From Treponema sp. UBA6988 (GTDB lineage: Bacteria > Spirochaetota > Spirochaetia > Treponematales > Treponemataceae), in NCBI GenBank assembly GCA_002448445.1, contig DJYC01000004.1:1-45716 (forward strand): a DNA stretch of 45,716 nt, given 5' to 3'. The position numbers and the translations under genes are program-made. The notes below the pieces were generated by a model, which was not told where the DNA came from, ran no database searches, and was given only the letters and a program-made list of their open reading frames with translations. This document shows positions 29,953 to 38,824 of the stretch, piece after piece (position 1 is the first letter of the stretch; every line of letters begins with the position of its first letter).

Positions 29953-30617
29953 ATAATGTCAAGGCTATAATCTTTGATCTAGACGGAACCCTCTTGGACA
30001 CACTTTGGGATTTGGCAGACAGCTGCAACAAGTCGCTTTGCACATGCGGCTACCCGGCGCGTACACTTGACGAAGTGAGGATGTTTGTAGGGAACGGACT
30101 TGGCAAGCTAATAGAGAGGGCCCTTCCTGGTGGCAGGGAAAACAGCGACTACGAAAAGGTTCTTTCCTGCATGAGGAAAAACTATGCGGAAAACTGGAAC
30201 AATAAAACAAAGCCCTACCCCGGCGTCCTTGCTATGCTGGAAAAACTAAAGGCACGCGGAATAAAATGCGGCATTGTCTCGAACAAACCGGACGAACAGG
30301 TAAAGGAACTTGCACAGGTGTTTTTTAGCGACACAATTCAGGAGTCTGCCGGAGAAAACGAAAAGGAAGGAATCAGGAGAAAACCCTTCCCAGACTCAGT
30401 ATTTACCGTGATGAAAAAACTTGGTGCAGAAAATGACTGCACGGTATATGCCGGTGACAGTGACGTGGACATCCAGACCGCGGCAAATGCTGGCATTCCC
30501 TGCATAAGCGTAACATGGGGATTCAGATCGCGGGATTTTCTGATTCAAAACGGAGCCAAATTTCTTGCAGACAATGTAGAAGAATTTCTTGACATAATCA
30601 GTGCGGAGATAAAATGA
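29949..30617 (+). CDS. gph: Phosphoglycolate phosphatase-like HAD hydrolase
   Basis: The product is 222 residues. Motif I is IIFDLDGTLLDT, the cap contains VRMFVGNGLGKLIERALPGG, motif II is IKCGIVSNKPD, motif III Lys lies near RRKPFPDSVF, motif IV is VYAGDSDVDIQTAANAGIPC. The cap and the NGLGKLIERAL signature match Gph, which removes phosphate from 2-phosphoglycolate arising from DNA 3'-phosphoglycolate repair; related enzymes (pyrophosphatase PpaX, other phosphatases) cannot be excluded. Start ATG 29949 is coupled to the znuB stop (ATGA), and AGAGG precedes it. It lies between transport and repair genes; the repair link is an inference. Confidence 0.85.
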   Translation: MNNVKAIIFDLDGTLLDTLWDLADSCNKSLCTCGYPARTLDEVRMFVGNGLGKLIERALPGGRENSDYEKVLSCMRKNYAENWNNKTKPYPGVLAMLEKLKARGIKCGIVSNKPDEQVKELAQVFFSDTIQESAGENEKEGIRRKPFPDSVFTVMKKLGAENDCTVYAGDSDVDIQTAANAGIPCISVTWGFRSRDFLIQNGAKFLADNVEEFLDIISAEIK

Positions 30618-33376
30618 ACAGAAAAATCGTAGAAGACCTTTTGATAAAACATGCGGCCGACAACAGCTGTGTCTTTGTTTTTCCAACTCAGACTGCATGC
30701 GAACTCTGGGCAGACAGAATTATTCTTATAAACGGCGTAAAGTCCGTTGCAACGCAGCGCTTTGTTGCCTGGGATGAATTCAAAGGCTCATGCGTACGCG
30801 GTGTAACCCAGGACAAAAAGGCAATTCCCGCAACCCTAAGAAAGATTTTCGTTCACATGCTGATTGACAAAAACGCAAGGGAGCATTTTTTTTCAAGTTT
30901 GATTCCTGCTGAATATGCGGAGGGGGCCACAAATTTTGCACCGTGGATTTCCTCTCTTTTACCAAGCCTAGCCCAGTGGAAAAGGCACGCGCAAAAGGCC
31001 GGCATAACGCCCGACCAAGAGGACAAGGACCTGGAAAAGCTCTACATCCTTTACAAGGATTTCCTTGATTCAAGAAATCTCTTTGAACCTGCATGGGAAA
31101 CGCCTCCTCTAAAGGAAGACGGCAACAAGTACTTCATTTTCTTTCCTGAAATTCTAATGGACTGGGGCGAATACAAGGACATTCTTGAATCGGGAAAAAA
31201 CATCACCATAGTAAAGGTTCCGCAGATTGAAGAAGAAGAAAAACCCGCCTGCCACTTTTTTGCAAACTCCCGCGAGGAACTAAGGAGCTTGGCTCTTTAC
31301 CTTAGGAAAGCCCATGAAGAAAAAGGCATTCCATGGAACAAGATAGCAGTCTCCGTCCCGGACATGGAAACATACGCGCCCTACATCGAAAGGGAATTTT
31401 CGCTTTACATGATTCCCTGCGTAAAAAGGAACGGAAGTCCGCTTACCCAGAGCGGAGCCGGCAACTTCTTCCTGCAGGCGCAGCAATGTGCATCAAGCAA
31501 CTTTAGTTTTGACTCGCTAAAGGCAATGCTGCTCAACAATGAGCTTCCGTGGAAGGAAAAGGAACTTAACGAGCAGCTGATTGTCTTTGGACAAAAAAAC
31601 AACTGCCTCTGCTCATATGAATACAAGCAAAAAAAGACCGACGTATGGGAAGAGGCTTTCAGGCAGGACGGCAAGGAAGTAAGGCTTTTTAATTTCTACA
31701 AAAAACTAAAGCAGGACATAAGCAACTTTGTGAATGCAGATTCATTCAAAAAAATCCGCACTCAATACTTTATACTTCGCAATGATTTTTTCAACATGGA
31801 ATCTTGCCCCGTCTTTTCCGACTTCATCATGAGCCGCTGCATCTCGGAACTTTCTTCCCTAATAGATTTGGAGGATGAGTATCCTGACTGTACTGTAAAA
31901 AACACCTATTCATTTTTTACCGAATACCTGAAGGACAAGATGTACGTCATGCAGACACAGGAGATGGGCGTACAGGTTCTTCCATACAGGCTTTCTGCGG
32001 CAGCCCCATTTGATCTGCAAGCTGTAATTGACTCAAGCCAGGCTTCCCTGCAAATCACTTACAGGCAACTGGGCTTTTTGAACGACGTAAAGAGAGAGGC
32101 ACTGGGCTTTAAGGAAGACCCCAACGTGTCAGACCTTTTCATAAGTCTTTACAAGCTTTGCTCAGGTCACGATGCATATTTTTCCGCGGCATCAAAAACA
32201 TTCAGCGGCTACGGAATAAGCCATGCATTCTTTAAGGAAGAAAACCACATTTCCACAGAAAAAAATTACGTTCCTTTCGGCATTTCCGAAACAGACGACT
32301 TTTACGCAGGAGAAAAAAACTGGATGCTGCAAAAAGAAAATTCTTCTTTTCCTCCGCAAATATCGTCAATAGAAAAAAACGGCTTTGCCTCATGGAAAAA
32401 AAATCAGTGCGAGAAAGCGCATCCGGCAGACGGTTCAGCCCTTGCCGAAGGAATTCCCAGGGACAGGCTAAAGGAACTTGTCGAGTCAAAATATTTCAGG
32501 CAGGGGATTCCCGTCATATCCTCAACTGCGCTAACCAATTTCTACAATTGCCCACGAAGCTTTCTGTTCGAAAAGATTTTGCAGCTAAATGAAAAAGACA
32601 ACGAAGCAGAACTTATGGATCCCTTTGCCATGGGAAACCTCTACCACAAAATCCTTGAATTCTTCTGCAAGGAACTTTCCTCCCGCCAGCTTCCGCTCAC
32701 AGCACCAGACAGCAAGCTCAGCGAAGAATACACGGAAATCCTTAGGAAAAGCACGATGGATGCAATAGAAACCTTCAGGGTAAGCCCGCTTGCAAAACAA
32801 CTGATACTGACCACAAAAGAAGCACTTTTGCAGACAATGACTTTGACAGTGGCCGCATTCTGCTCAAAATTTGAAGGCTGCAAGGTAGTTGAATCGGAAG
32901 CAGAATATTCATACAAGAACGACAACCCTGAATACATCTGCACGGGTAAAATAGACTGCCTTTTAAAAAACGAAGACGAGGCTGAATTCATTCTGGTGGA
33001 CTTCAAGAGCACGGACAATGCAGTTCACAAGGATACTTTCTATGCTTCCGAGGATGTTCCTGTTCCCAATTTTCAGATGCCGGTTTACATGAACCTTCTT
33101 GCAAAATCAGAGCATCCCAAGAACGTAGAAAACTGCACATTCTTCAGCATTTCAAGCCATAAGACTTTTGGAGTAACAGGAAGCCTTGTATGCAAGGAAG
33201 ACATCGACTTTCTGCCCACGATGGAAAGGGTGAATTTTCTTATGCAGGATTTTTGCACCCGAATCAAAAACCTTGACTTTAGCATAAAGGATTTTGACAT
33301 TGACTTTAACACTTGCCGCAGCTGTGCCTACAAGGCAGTTTGCCGCAGGACGTTTAATGTTGCAGGAGAGGAATAA
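30614..33376 (+). CDS. addB: AddB-like PD-(D/E)XK nuclease
   Basis: The product is 920 residues. The C-terminal RecB-family nuclease is clear: MGNLYHKILEFF (His motif), YICTGKIDCLL (catalytic Asp), ILVDFKS (Asp/Lys). A Cys in FYNCPRSFLFEKIL (about residue 650) and the C-terminal CRSCAYKAVC match the four-cysteine iron-sulfur clamp of AddB-type proteins. The N-terminal 600 residues are divergent, as in AddB, where the helicase domain lost its ATP site; I see no intact Walker A. With AddA downstream it would form the AddAB helicase-nuclease that resects double-strand ends for recombination. ATGA coupling with gph; the addA ATG follows the stop by 2 bases. Confidence 0.85.
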   Translation: MNRKIVEDLLIKHAADNSCVFVFPTQTACELWADRIILINGVKSVATQRFVAWDEFKGSCVRGVTQDKKAIPATLRKIFVHMLIDKNAREHFFSSLIPAEYAEGATNFAPWISSLLPSLAQWKRHAQKAGITPDQEDKDLEKLYILYKDFLDSRNLFEPAWETPPLKEDGNKYFIFFPEILMDWGEYKDILESGKNITIVKVPQIEEEEKPACHFFANSREELRSLALYLRKAHEEKGIPWNKIAVSVPDMETYAPYIEREFSLYMIPCVKRNGSPLTQSGAGNFFLQAQQCASSNFSFDSLKAMLLNNELPWKEKELNEQLIVFGQKNNCLCSYEYKQKKTDVWEEAFRQDGKEVRLFNFYKKLKQDISNFVNADSFKKIRTQYFILRNDFFNMESCPVFSDFIMSRCISELSSLIDLEDEYPDCTVKNTYSFFTEYLKDKMYVMQTQEMGVQVLPYRLSAAAPFDLQAVIDSSQASLQITYRQLGFLNDVKREALGFKEDPNVSDLFISLYKLCSGHDAYFSAASKTFSGYGISHAFFKEENHISTEKNYVPFGISETDDFYAGEKNWMLQKENSSFPPQISSIEKNGFASWKKNQCEKAHPADGSALAEGIPRDRLKELVESKYFRQGIPVISSTALTNFYNCPRSFLFEKILQLNEKDNEAELMDPFAMGNLYHKILEFFCKELSSRQLPLTAPDSKLSEEYTEILRKSTMDAIETFRVSPLAKQLILTTKEALLQTMTLTVAAFCSKFEGCKVVESEAEYSYKNDNPEYICTGKIDCLLKNEDEAEFILVDFKSTDNAVHKDTFYASEDVPVPNFQMPVYMNLLAKSEHPKNVENCTFFSISSHKTFGVTGSLVCKEDIDFLPTMERVNFLMQDFCTRIKNLDFSIKDFDIDFNTCRSCAYKAVCRRTFNVAGEE

Positions 33377-33378
33377 GC

Positions 33379-36300
33379 ATGGCAAGAGAATTAGATCTTT
33401 CGCAGAAAAGAGCAGTCAATGCAGATTTGAACTCTGTCGTAAGTGCGGGTGCAGGCTCGGGAAAGACAAGCGTCCTCTCAGCAAGGTTTGCCCACCTGGT
33501 TTTGGAAAAGAAATACAAGGTGGACCAGATACTCACGCTTACATTTACAAAAAAAGCGACAGTAGAAATGTACTCGCGCATTTATTCAACGCTAAAGGAA
33601 AAGGCACCTGAATGCACGGCAGACTTTTACAAGGCCAACATAAAAACCTTGGACAGCTACTGCGCCTACGTTGCAAAAATGGGCTGCCGCTTTTACGGGG
33701 TTGCCCCAGACTTTACGGAAGACAAGAATGCAGTTTACCAAAAAGTGGAAGAGCTTGCCCTGCCCTTCATCCTAAAGCACAGGGACAACTTTGCAATAAA
33801 GGCACTGGTGCAGACTAAAAACTTTGCGGAAATTGCAAGCGGACTTTTTGTAAAGCCCATACTTGAAAACTCAAGCGTTGCAGAGCCTATTGACTTTGAC
33901 AAGGAAATAGAAGAACAGAGGAAAGAAATCAACCGGGTCTGGAAACAGGCTGCGGAGACGCTCTTAAAAACAACCTCTGACACTGTATCCGCCGCACAAA
34001 ACTATTCAGGGAACATCACTGCCACAATTCAAAAGCTGCAGGAAGCAGTTGCAAGCATTGACATGCCGGAAATTCCTTCAATTTTGGAAGAAGACTTTGA
34101 CGAAGCAAACATAGAGCCCACGGAAAGCTTTGTCGAATCATTTGACCCCATATTCAACTTTAGGATGCCGAGTGGAAAGTCAAACCCCGAGCTTGACGAA
34201 CTAAAGGAGCTAATACGCGCAACGAGGGGATGCGTAGAAAGCCTATATCCCCTTGTAAACTATGTAGCCGGAGGAAAAATCATACAGGCACTCATTCCCC
34301 TCCTAAAAGAATTTCAGGAACTCGTAAACGGCATAAAGCGAAGCCATGGAATCCTTACTTTTGCAGACGTTGCTTCCCTTGCAACATGCGTCCTCCGCGA
34401 CCATCCGGAAATACGCCTTGCAGAAAAGAAAAAGTACAAGGCAATAATGATAGATGAATTTCAGGACAACAACTCCCTGCAGAGGGACATGCTTTTTATG
34501 CTTGCAGAAAAAACGGAGCGCATGGAAAAAGGAATTCCCAAGGTTGAAGATCTTGAAAAGGACAAACTCTTTTTTGTAGGAGATGAAAAGCAGAGCATCT
34601 ACCGTTTCAGGGGAGCCGACGTTACGGTATTCAGGAAGCTTTCAAAAGACTTTAGCCAGGGGAACATGGAATTAAAGACAAACTACCGCTCCCACCCTGC
34701 ACTGATAGCTGCATTCAATGCAATATTTGGCGGAGAGGAATACACGGAAAGCTCAATAAAAGGAAGTGGCGGAACAGATAATGGCGGGCCAAACTTGCCC
34801 TCCGTCTTTTACAACATACGCACACCGGAAGAAGACGTGCCTGCATACGAAGCGGTCTATCACAAAGTAGACATACCTATGCAAAAGCAGGAAGATGCGA
34901 AAGACTTAAATCCCCGAATCCATTTTGCAGTCTACGGAAAAGATCAAGAGGAAGACAGGGAATGCCTTACCGGTGAAGAAGCGGAGGCCGCATGGGTTGC
35001 AAAAAAAATCATTGAACTTACCACGCCAGGAGAAAGTGGAAAGGCGAAATACAAGTATTACGACATCACGGTTCTTTTTAAGACCTATGCCCTGCAGCCA
35101 TTATACGAGCGGACATTTCTCAACTACGGGATTCCCTACAACACGGAAGTCGTAACAGGCTTTTTTAACGACGGACCGGCAAACGACATATTCTCCTTTA
35201 TGAGAATTTGCGCGTACAAAACAGACTCTCTTGCATACGCCCAAGTACTGCGCTCGCCTTTCGTCAACCTAACAAATACAGAGGTTAACGAAATAATTCT
35301 GCAAAGCCCCGTCCCCTTTGAAGCGGAGGCAAAAGGCATACTTTCCGGAGAAAGTCTTGAACGCTACGAAAGGGCCGGAAAATTCTACGAAGAGCTTTCT
35401 CTCTCCTCGCAGACGCAAAGCATAACAAGTACACTGGACTCACTTTGGTACGAATACGGCTACCGATACGAAACCATGTGGAACAGAAAGGTCAGCATGT
35501 ATTCAAGTTTCTACGACAGGGCCTTTGAACTAGCCCGACAGGCAGACCTTAATTCAGAAAGCCTTGCGTCATTTACGGACAGCGTTCGAAGCCTTAACAA
35601 CGAAGCAGAAAAGCTTGACAACATGGACATTCCCATAGAAAAGTCGTCGGGCGTTACCATAATGACCATACACAAAAGCAAGGGACTTGAGTTTCCAGTC
35701 GTATTCATCTGCGGCTCTCACAAAAGCAACCCCAATTCATCAAACTCGGCTCCCGTCTACTCCAGCAGAGAATTCGGCATTTCTATAAACACCCCGCCAT
35801 GCAGTTCTTTTGCAGGAAGAGGCAAGACTTCTGAATTGAACTATTTCTACAATAAGGTGAATGAAGAAGAAAAAGCAATGGAGGCAGCAGAGTTGCGCCG
35901 CGTTGCATACGTTGCCGTCACACGTGCAGAAAGCGAAGTCTACATAACAGGTATTGCTAACAAAAACTACCCGTCTGATGGGGACAATGCACAGAAATTC
36001 CTCATAGGAGAAGGAGAAGATAAAGCAAACCCGGCGTCAATCCTTCAGATATTCTCTCCCCTCATTTATTTTTATGAAGACAGGGAAAACGCCCCCTTTA
36101 CATTCGAAAACATTCAACCTATTTCACGCAAGGAAATTCCTGAGCTTGAATCAGGCTTGAGGGGGAACAGTGCAAAAGAAAAATACGACTTTGCAAAAGA
36201 AGCAGCCCCACTTTATGATGCGGCAAAGGAAATTCAAAAGGAAGAAGTCAAACCGCTCTACATATTCCCCAGCCTGCTGGAAAAGGAAAACCCATCTGCA

Positions 36301-36921
36301 AACGGAAGCACAGGTGCAGGCATATCATCCGTCTACGGTATTGATACTGAATCCGGTAGCATTCCATACAAGGAAATAAATGACATAGTGGAGTCAACAG
36401 GAAAAGACGGCAGGTACGCATTCAGTTTTGACTCATTCGGAACGATTGCACATGCATACATGCAGGCTGCGGTTAGCGCACAGGATGTCTTTTACCCGCA
36501 AAGCGCAGTTGCAGGCCTTGAAGGAAGCAAAGACAAAATAATGGCCATAGAAAGCATCTGCAAGCAAATGGCAGAAGGCTTTAAGTCTTCGGAAACAGGA
36601 AAAGCCGCGTTCGAAAGCGAATGGAAAAAGACCGAGTTCCCTTTTAAGAGCCGGATAGGGAACAAAATTGCAAAGGGAACGATGGACCTGATTTTTAAGA
36701 GCGGAGACGGAAGCTACACGATTGTGGACTACAAGACAAACCAGAGTGTGCAGCCTCAAATCTACTACACCCAGCTGGCCTCATACCGCAGGGCAGCCGC
36801 GCAAATACTTGGCGTGGGTGAAGAAAGCGTAAAATGCGTCCTTTACTACCTGCGCTTTGCAAAGGCAGTTGACATAAGCGGAGAATGCGCAAAAGTTGAT
36901 TTGGAAGAATTTGCCCAGTAA
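33379..36921 (+). CDS. addA: AddA-like UvrD/RecB helicase-nuclease
   Basis: The product is 1180 residues with all SF1A helicase motifs: Q/I SAGAGSGKTSVLSARF, Ia LTLTFTKKATVEMYSRI, II KAIMIDEFQDNN, III LFFVGDEKQSIYRFRGAD, IV LKTNYRSHPALIAAFN, V VTIMTIHKSKGLEFPVVF, VI RRVAYVAVTRAESEVYITG. The C-terminal RecB nuclease domain has FGTIAHAYM, AKGTMDLIF and YTIVDYKTNQ with Gln in TQLASYRRAA. It is the ATP-driven motor and one nuclease of the AddAB end-processing complex. A ribosome-binding site GGAG overlaps the end of addB. It is the last gene of the znu-gph-add operon; the next gene is convergent, 34 bp away. Confidence 0.93.
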   Translation: MARELDLSQKRAVNADLNSVVSAGAGSGKTSVLSARFAHLVLEKKYKVDQILTLTFTKKATVEMYSRIYSTLKEKAPECTADFYKANIKTLDSYCAYVAKMGCRFYGVAPDFTEDKNAVYQKVEELALPFILKHRDNFAIKALVQTKNFAEIASGLFVKPILENSSVAEPIDFDKEIEEQRKEINRVWKQAAETLLKTTSDTVSAAQNYSGNITATIQKLQEAVASIDMPEIPSILEEDFDEANIEPTESFVESFDPIFNFRMPSGKSNPELDELKELIRATRGCVESLYPLVNYVAGGKIIQALIPLLKEFQELVNGIKRSHGILTFADVASLATCVLRDHPEIRLAEKKKYKAIMIDEFQDNNSLQRDMLFMLAEKTERMEKGIPKVEDLEKDKLFFVGDEKQSIYRFRGADVTVFRKLSKDFSQGNMELKTNYRSHPALIAAFNAIFGGEEYTESSIKGSGGTDNGGPNLPSVFYNIRTPEEDVPAYEAVYHKVDIPMQKQEDAKDLNPRIHFAVYGKDQEEDRECLTGEEAEAAWVAKKIIELTTPGESGKAKYKYYDITVLFKTYALQPLYERTFLNYGIPYNTEVVTGFFNDGPANDIFSFMRICAYKTDSLAYAQVLRSPFVNLTNTEVNEIILQSPVPFEAEAKGILSGESLERYERAGKFYEELSLSSQTQSITSTLDSLWYEYGYRYETMWNRKVSMYSSFYDRAFELARQADLNSESLASFTDSVRSLNNEAEKLDNMDIPIEKSSGVTIMTIHKSKGLEFPVVFICGSHKSNPNSSNSAPVYSSREFGISINTPPCSSFAGRGKTSELNYFYNKVNEEEKAMEAAELRRVAYVAVTRAESEVYITGIANKNYPSDGDNAQKFLIGEGEDKANPASILQIFSPLIYFYEDRENAPFTFENIQPISRKEIPELESGLRGNSAKEKYDFAKEAAPLYDAAKEIQKEEVKPLYIFPSLLEKENPSANGSTGAGISSVYGIDTESGSIPYKEINDIVESTGKDGRYAFSFDSFGTIAHAYMQAAVSAQDVFYPQSAVAGLEGSKDKIMAIESICKQMAEGFKSSETGKAAFESEWKKTEFPFKSRIGNKIAKGTMDLIFKSGDGSYTIVDYKTNQSVQPQIYYTQLASYRRAAAQILGVGEESVKCVLYYLRFAKAVDISGECAKVDLEEFAQ

Positions 36922-36955
36922 CTGGTTTTCCAAAGGAAAAAGGGGAATTTATTTC

Positions 36956-37630
36956 TCATTCAGAAAGTCCGCAGGCTTCCAGCGCCCTCTGCATGTGCTC
37001 AGGAAGAGGAACTGAAAATTCCTGAGTCCCTCCGTCAAGCGGCAGGGTTATTTTTGTGGCGGCAAGGCAAAGCCTTTTTATTCCATAGCGGCGGAGGATT
37101 TTGTTCAGCTTAAAGTTTCCGTGCTGGTCGTCCGCCGCAATCGGGCAGGATGCCTTTGCAAGCTGAATGCGTATCTGGTGCATACGCCCGGTTCCAAGCC
37201 TTATCTTTAGGAAGGACATCGCGACCTCGGGCAAAGAGGCGGTGGATTCAACAGTAAAAAATAGTTCCGCAGGCTGTTCCCTTCCGTGGGCAAAAACAAG
37301 GTCGCGGAGTGCTCCCTTTTGTCCTGCACCAAAGGACTTTTTCCCCGAGACTGGAAGGCCTATGCAAATCGCGCTGTATTCCTTTTTTACCTGGCCGCTG
37401 GCAATCAGGCCAGTCCACTTTGCGGCAGAGGCGGCATTTTTTGCAACAACAAGAAGCCCTGAAGTTTCCTTGTCCAGTCTGTGCACCAGATGAACCGGCT
37501 GCCCAAGCTGAAGAGCAAGTTCCTTGTCTAGAGGATGAGAAATTCCTACTCCACCTTGTACCGAAACGCCATTTGGTTTGTTTACAATAATGATTTCATC
37601 ATTTTGGAATACTATGGAAAAGGTAGCCAT
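36956..37630 (-). CDS. RluA-family pseudouridine synthase
   Basis: The product is 224 residues and converts uridine to pseudouridine in rRNA or tRNA. The catalytic motif HLVHRLDKETSGLLVVAKN (Asp nucleophile) lies near residue 50; IIIVNKPNGVSVQGG is the conserved N-terminal strand and LGTGRMHQIRIQLA the later RluA motif. There is no S4 domain, so it is the short type (RluA or RluE-like single domain). The target nucleotide cannot be assigned. The start ATG lies inside TATAATGG on the minus strand, so its leader may be very short. It is divergent from the 37662 gene with only 31 bp between them. Confidence 0.88.
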   Translation of the reverse strand: MATFSIVFQNDEIIIVNKPNGVSVQGGVGISHPLDKELALQLGQPVHLVHRLDKETSGLLVVAKNAASAAKWTGLIASGQVKKEYSAICIGLPVSGKKSFGAGQKGALRDLVFAHGREQPAELFFTVESTASLPEVAMSFLKIRLGTGRMHQIRIQLAKASCPIAADDQHGNFKLNKILRRYGIKRLCLAATKITLPLDGGTQEFSVPLPEHMQRALEACGLSE

Positions 37631-37661
37631 TATACCGATATATTAGTTGAGGTAACGGAAA

Positions 37662-38819
37662 ATGACAAGTGTAAAAAGAGTTTTTTGCTCAATATTGCTC
37701 TCTCTGGCAGCTTTAGAACTTCCGCTTGCTGCGGAGCGCATCTCCTTTAAAGGGCTGCAAGATGTCTGCGTTGACCTTCCAGAAGACTACTTAGTTTCAG
37801 GCTCAAACAAAGAGGGAACGGCCTACCAGCTTGACTACGCAACCGCACCAGTCACAGCCGTAATCCGCATATATGAAGAAGGACGCTTTTCTTCCGCAAA
37901 AGAAGCACTGGACACAAGCCTTGCAAACCTAAAGGCTCAGGGGCCTTCCAAAGAAGTTATGTGGAGGAACCTTACCGGAGCCACAGGTGAATTTGGCTTT
38001 AGGTTCAACACAGTAGAAATGAAGGGTAAGGCAATGGCATCCCTAATTCCAAACGGCAAGGGCTGCATAGTCTGCATAGCATGGTGCCCCGAAAACCAAA
38101 AAGAAAAATGCGAGCCATTCATCACAAGCTTTTTGGATGCAGTATACATAGACGCAGGAAGCTACTTTGAAAGCGGCATCTGGACCCAGTCCCTCTACCC
38201 GGAAAAAGACGAATGGCAGGAAATAACGCTTACAATAGACGGAAAGACAATAAACACAAAGCTACGAAAAAGCGACAAGGAAGCAGCTGAATACGTTGTA
38301 GACAGGGAATTCCAGACAATGTGCATGTACGCAAGCAGCCAAAAATGGAAGCAGGCATGGCAGCGCTACTACCGCATGATTTACAGGGACTCATTCCACA
38401 GGCTGCAGAAGGCTTCATTTGACATCTACAACGAGCTTGCCCCCTACTGCAAAGACGGAACTGACCTTGCGCAAAAGCTACTTACCTGGACGCAAGGCTT
38501 CTCATACGAAAGGGAAAAAACTTCCAGCGACTTTGCTGCCCTGCCCGGAATGCTACTCGGAGGTGGAAGTGACTGCGACAGCCGCTCAATGCTTTTAAGC
38601 GTGCTTCTTACCGGAATGAACCAGGATGCAATACTGCTTGTAAGCCGCCAGTACAGCCACGCCCTTTGCGCAATCACGTCAGGACACCAGGGCCACAGCT
38701 TTAAGTTCAACGGAAAAGACTACCTGATGGGAGAGACCACAAAGCAGGGACTTACCTGGGGTATAATTGCCGCAGACCAGGACAAGCAGGACAATTGGGT
38801 TCCTGTAATCTTCCCCTAA
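37662..38819 (+). CDS. Secreted transglutaminase-like cysteine protein
   Basis: The product is 385 residues. The signal peptide is MTSVKRVF then SILLSLAALELPLAAE (cleavage near residue 24). Residues about 25-170 are a beta domain (GLQDVCVDLPEDYLVSG...). The C-terminal part resembles bacterial transglutaminase-like domains: SFDIYNELAPYCKDGTDLAQ, LTWTQGF, then GGGSDCDSRSMLLSVLLTGM (Cys), SRQYSHALCAI (His) and DYLMGETT (acidic position). Such domains hydrolyse or rearrange peptide bonds; the substrate is unknown. The acidic position looks like Glu rather than the usual Asp. A weak ribosome site GAGG precedes ATG. The protein probably acts in the periplasm. Confidence 0.6.
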   Translation: MTSVKRVFCSILLSLAALELPLAAERISFKGLQDVCVDLPEDYLVSGSNKEGTAYQLDYATAPVTAVIRIYEEGRFSSAKEALDTSLANLKAQGPSKEVMWRNLTGATGEFGFRFNTVEMKGKAMASLIPNGKGCIVCIAWCPENQKEKCEPFITSFLDAVYIDAGSYFESGIWTQSLYPEKDEWQEITLTIDGKTINTKLRKSDKEAAEYVVDREFQTMCMYASSQKWKQAWQRYYRMIYRDSFHRLQKASFDIYNELAPYCKDGTDLAQKLLTWTQGFSYEREKTSSDFAALPGMLLGGGSDCDSRSMLLSVLLTGMNQDAILLVSRQYSHALCAITSGHQGHSFKFNGKDYLMGETTKQGLTWGIIAADQDKQDNWVPVIFP

Positions 38820-38824
38820 AAAAG

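Noticed and set aside
30614..33376. An active helicase in the AddB-like protein
   Set aside because: No Walker A or other SF1 motif is intact; only the C-terminal nuclease and Fe-S cysteines are clear.
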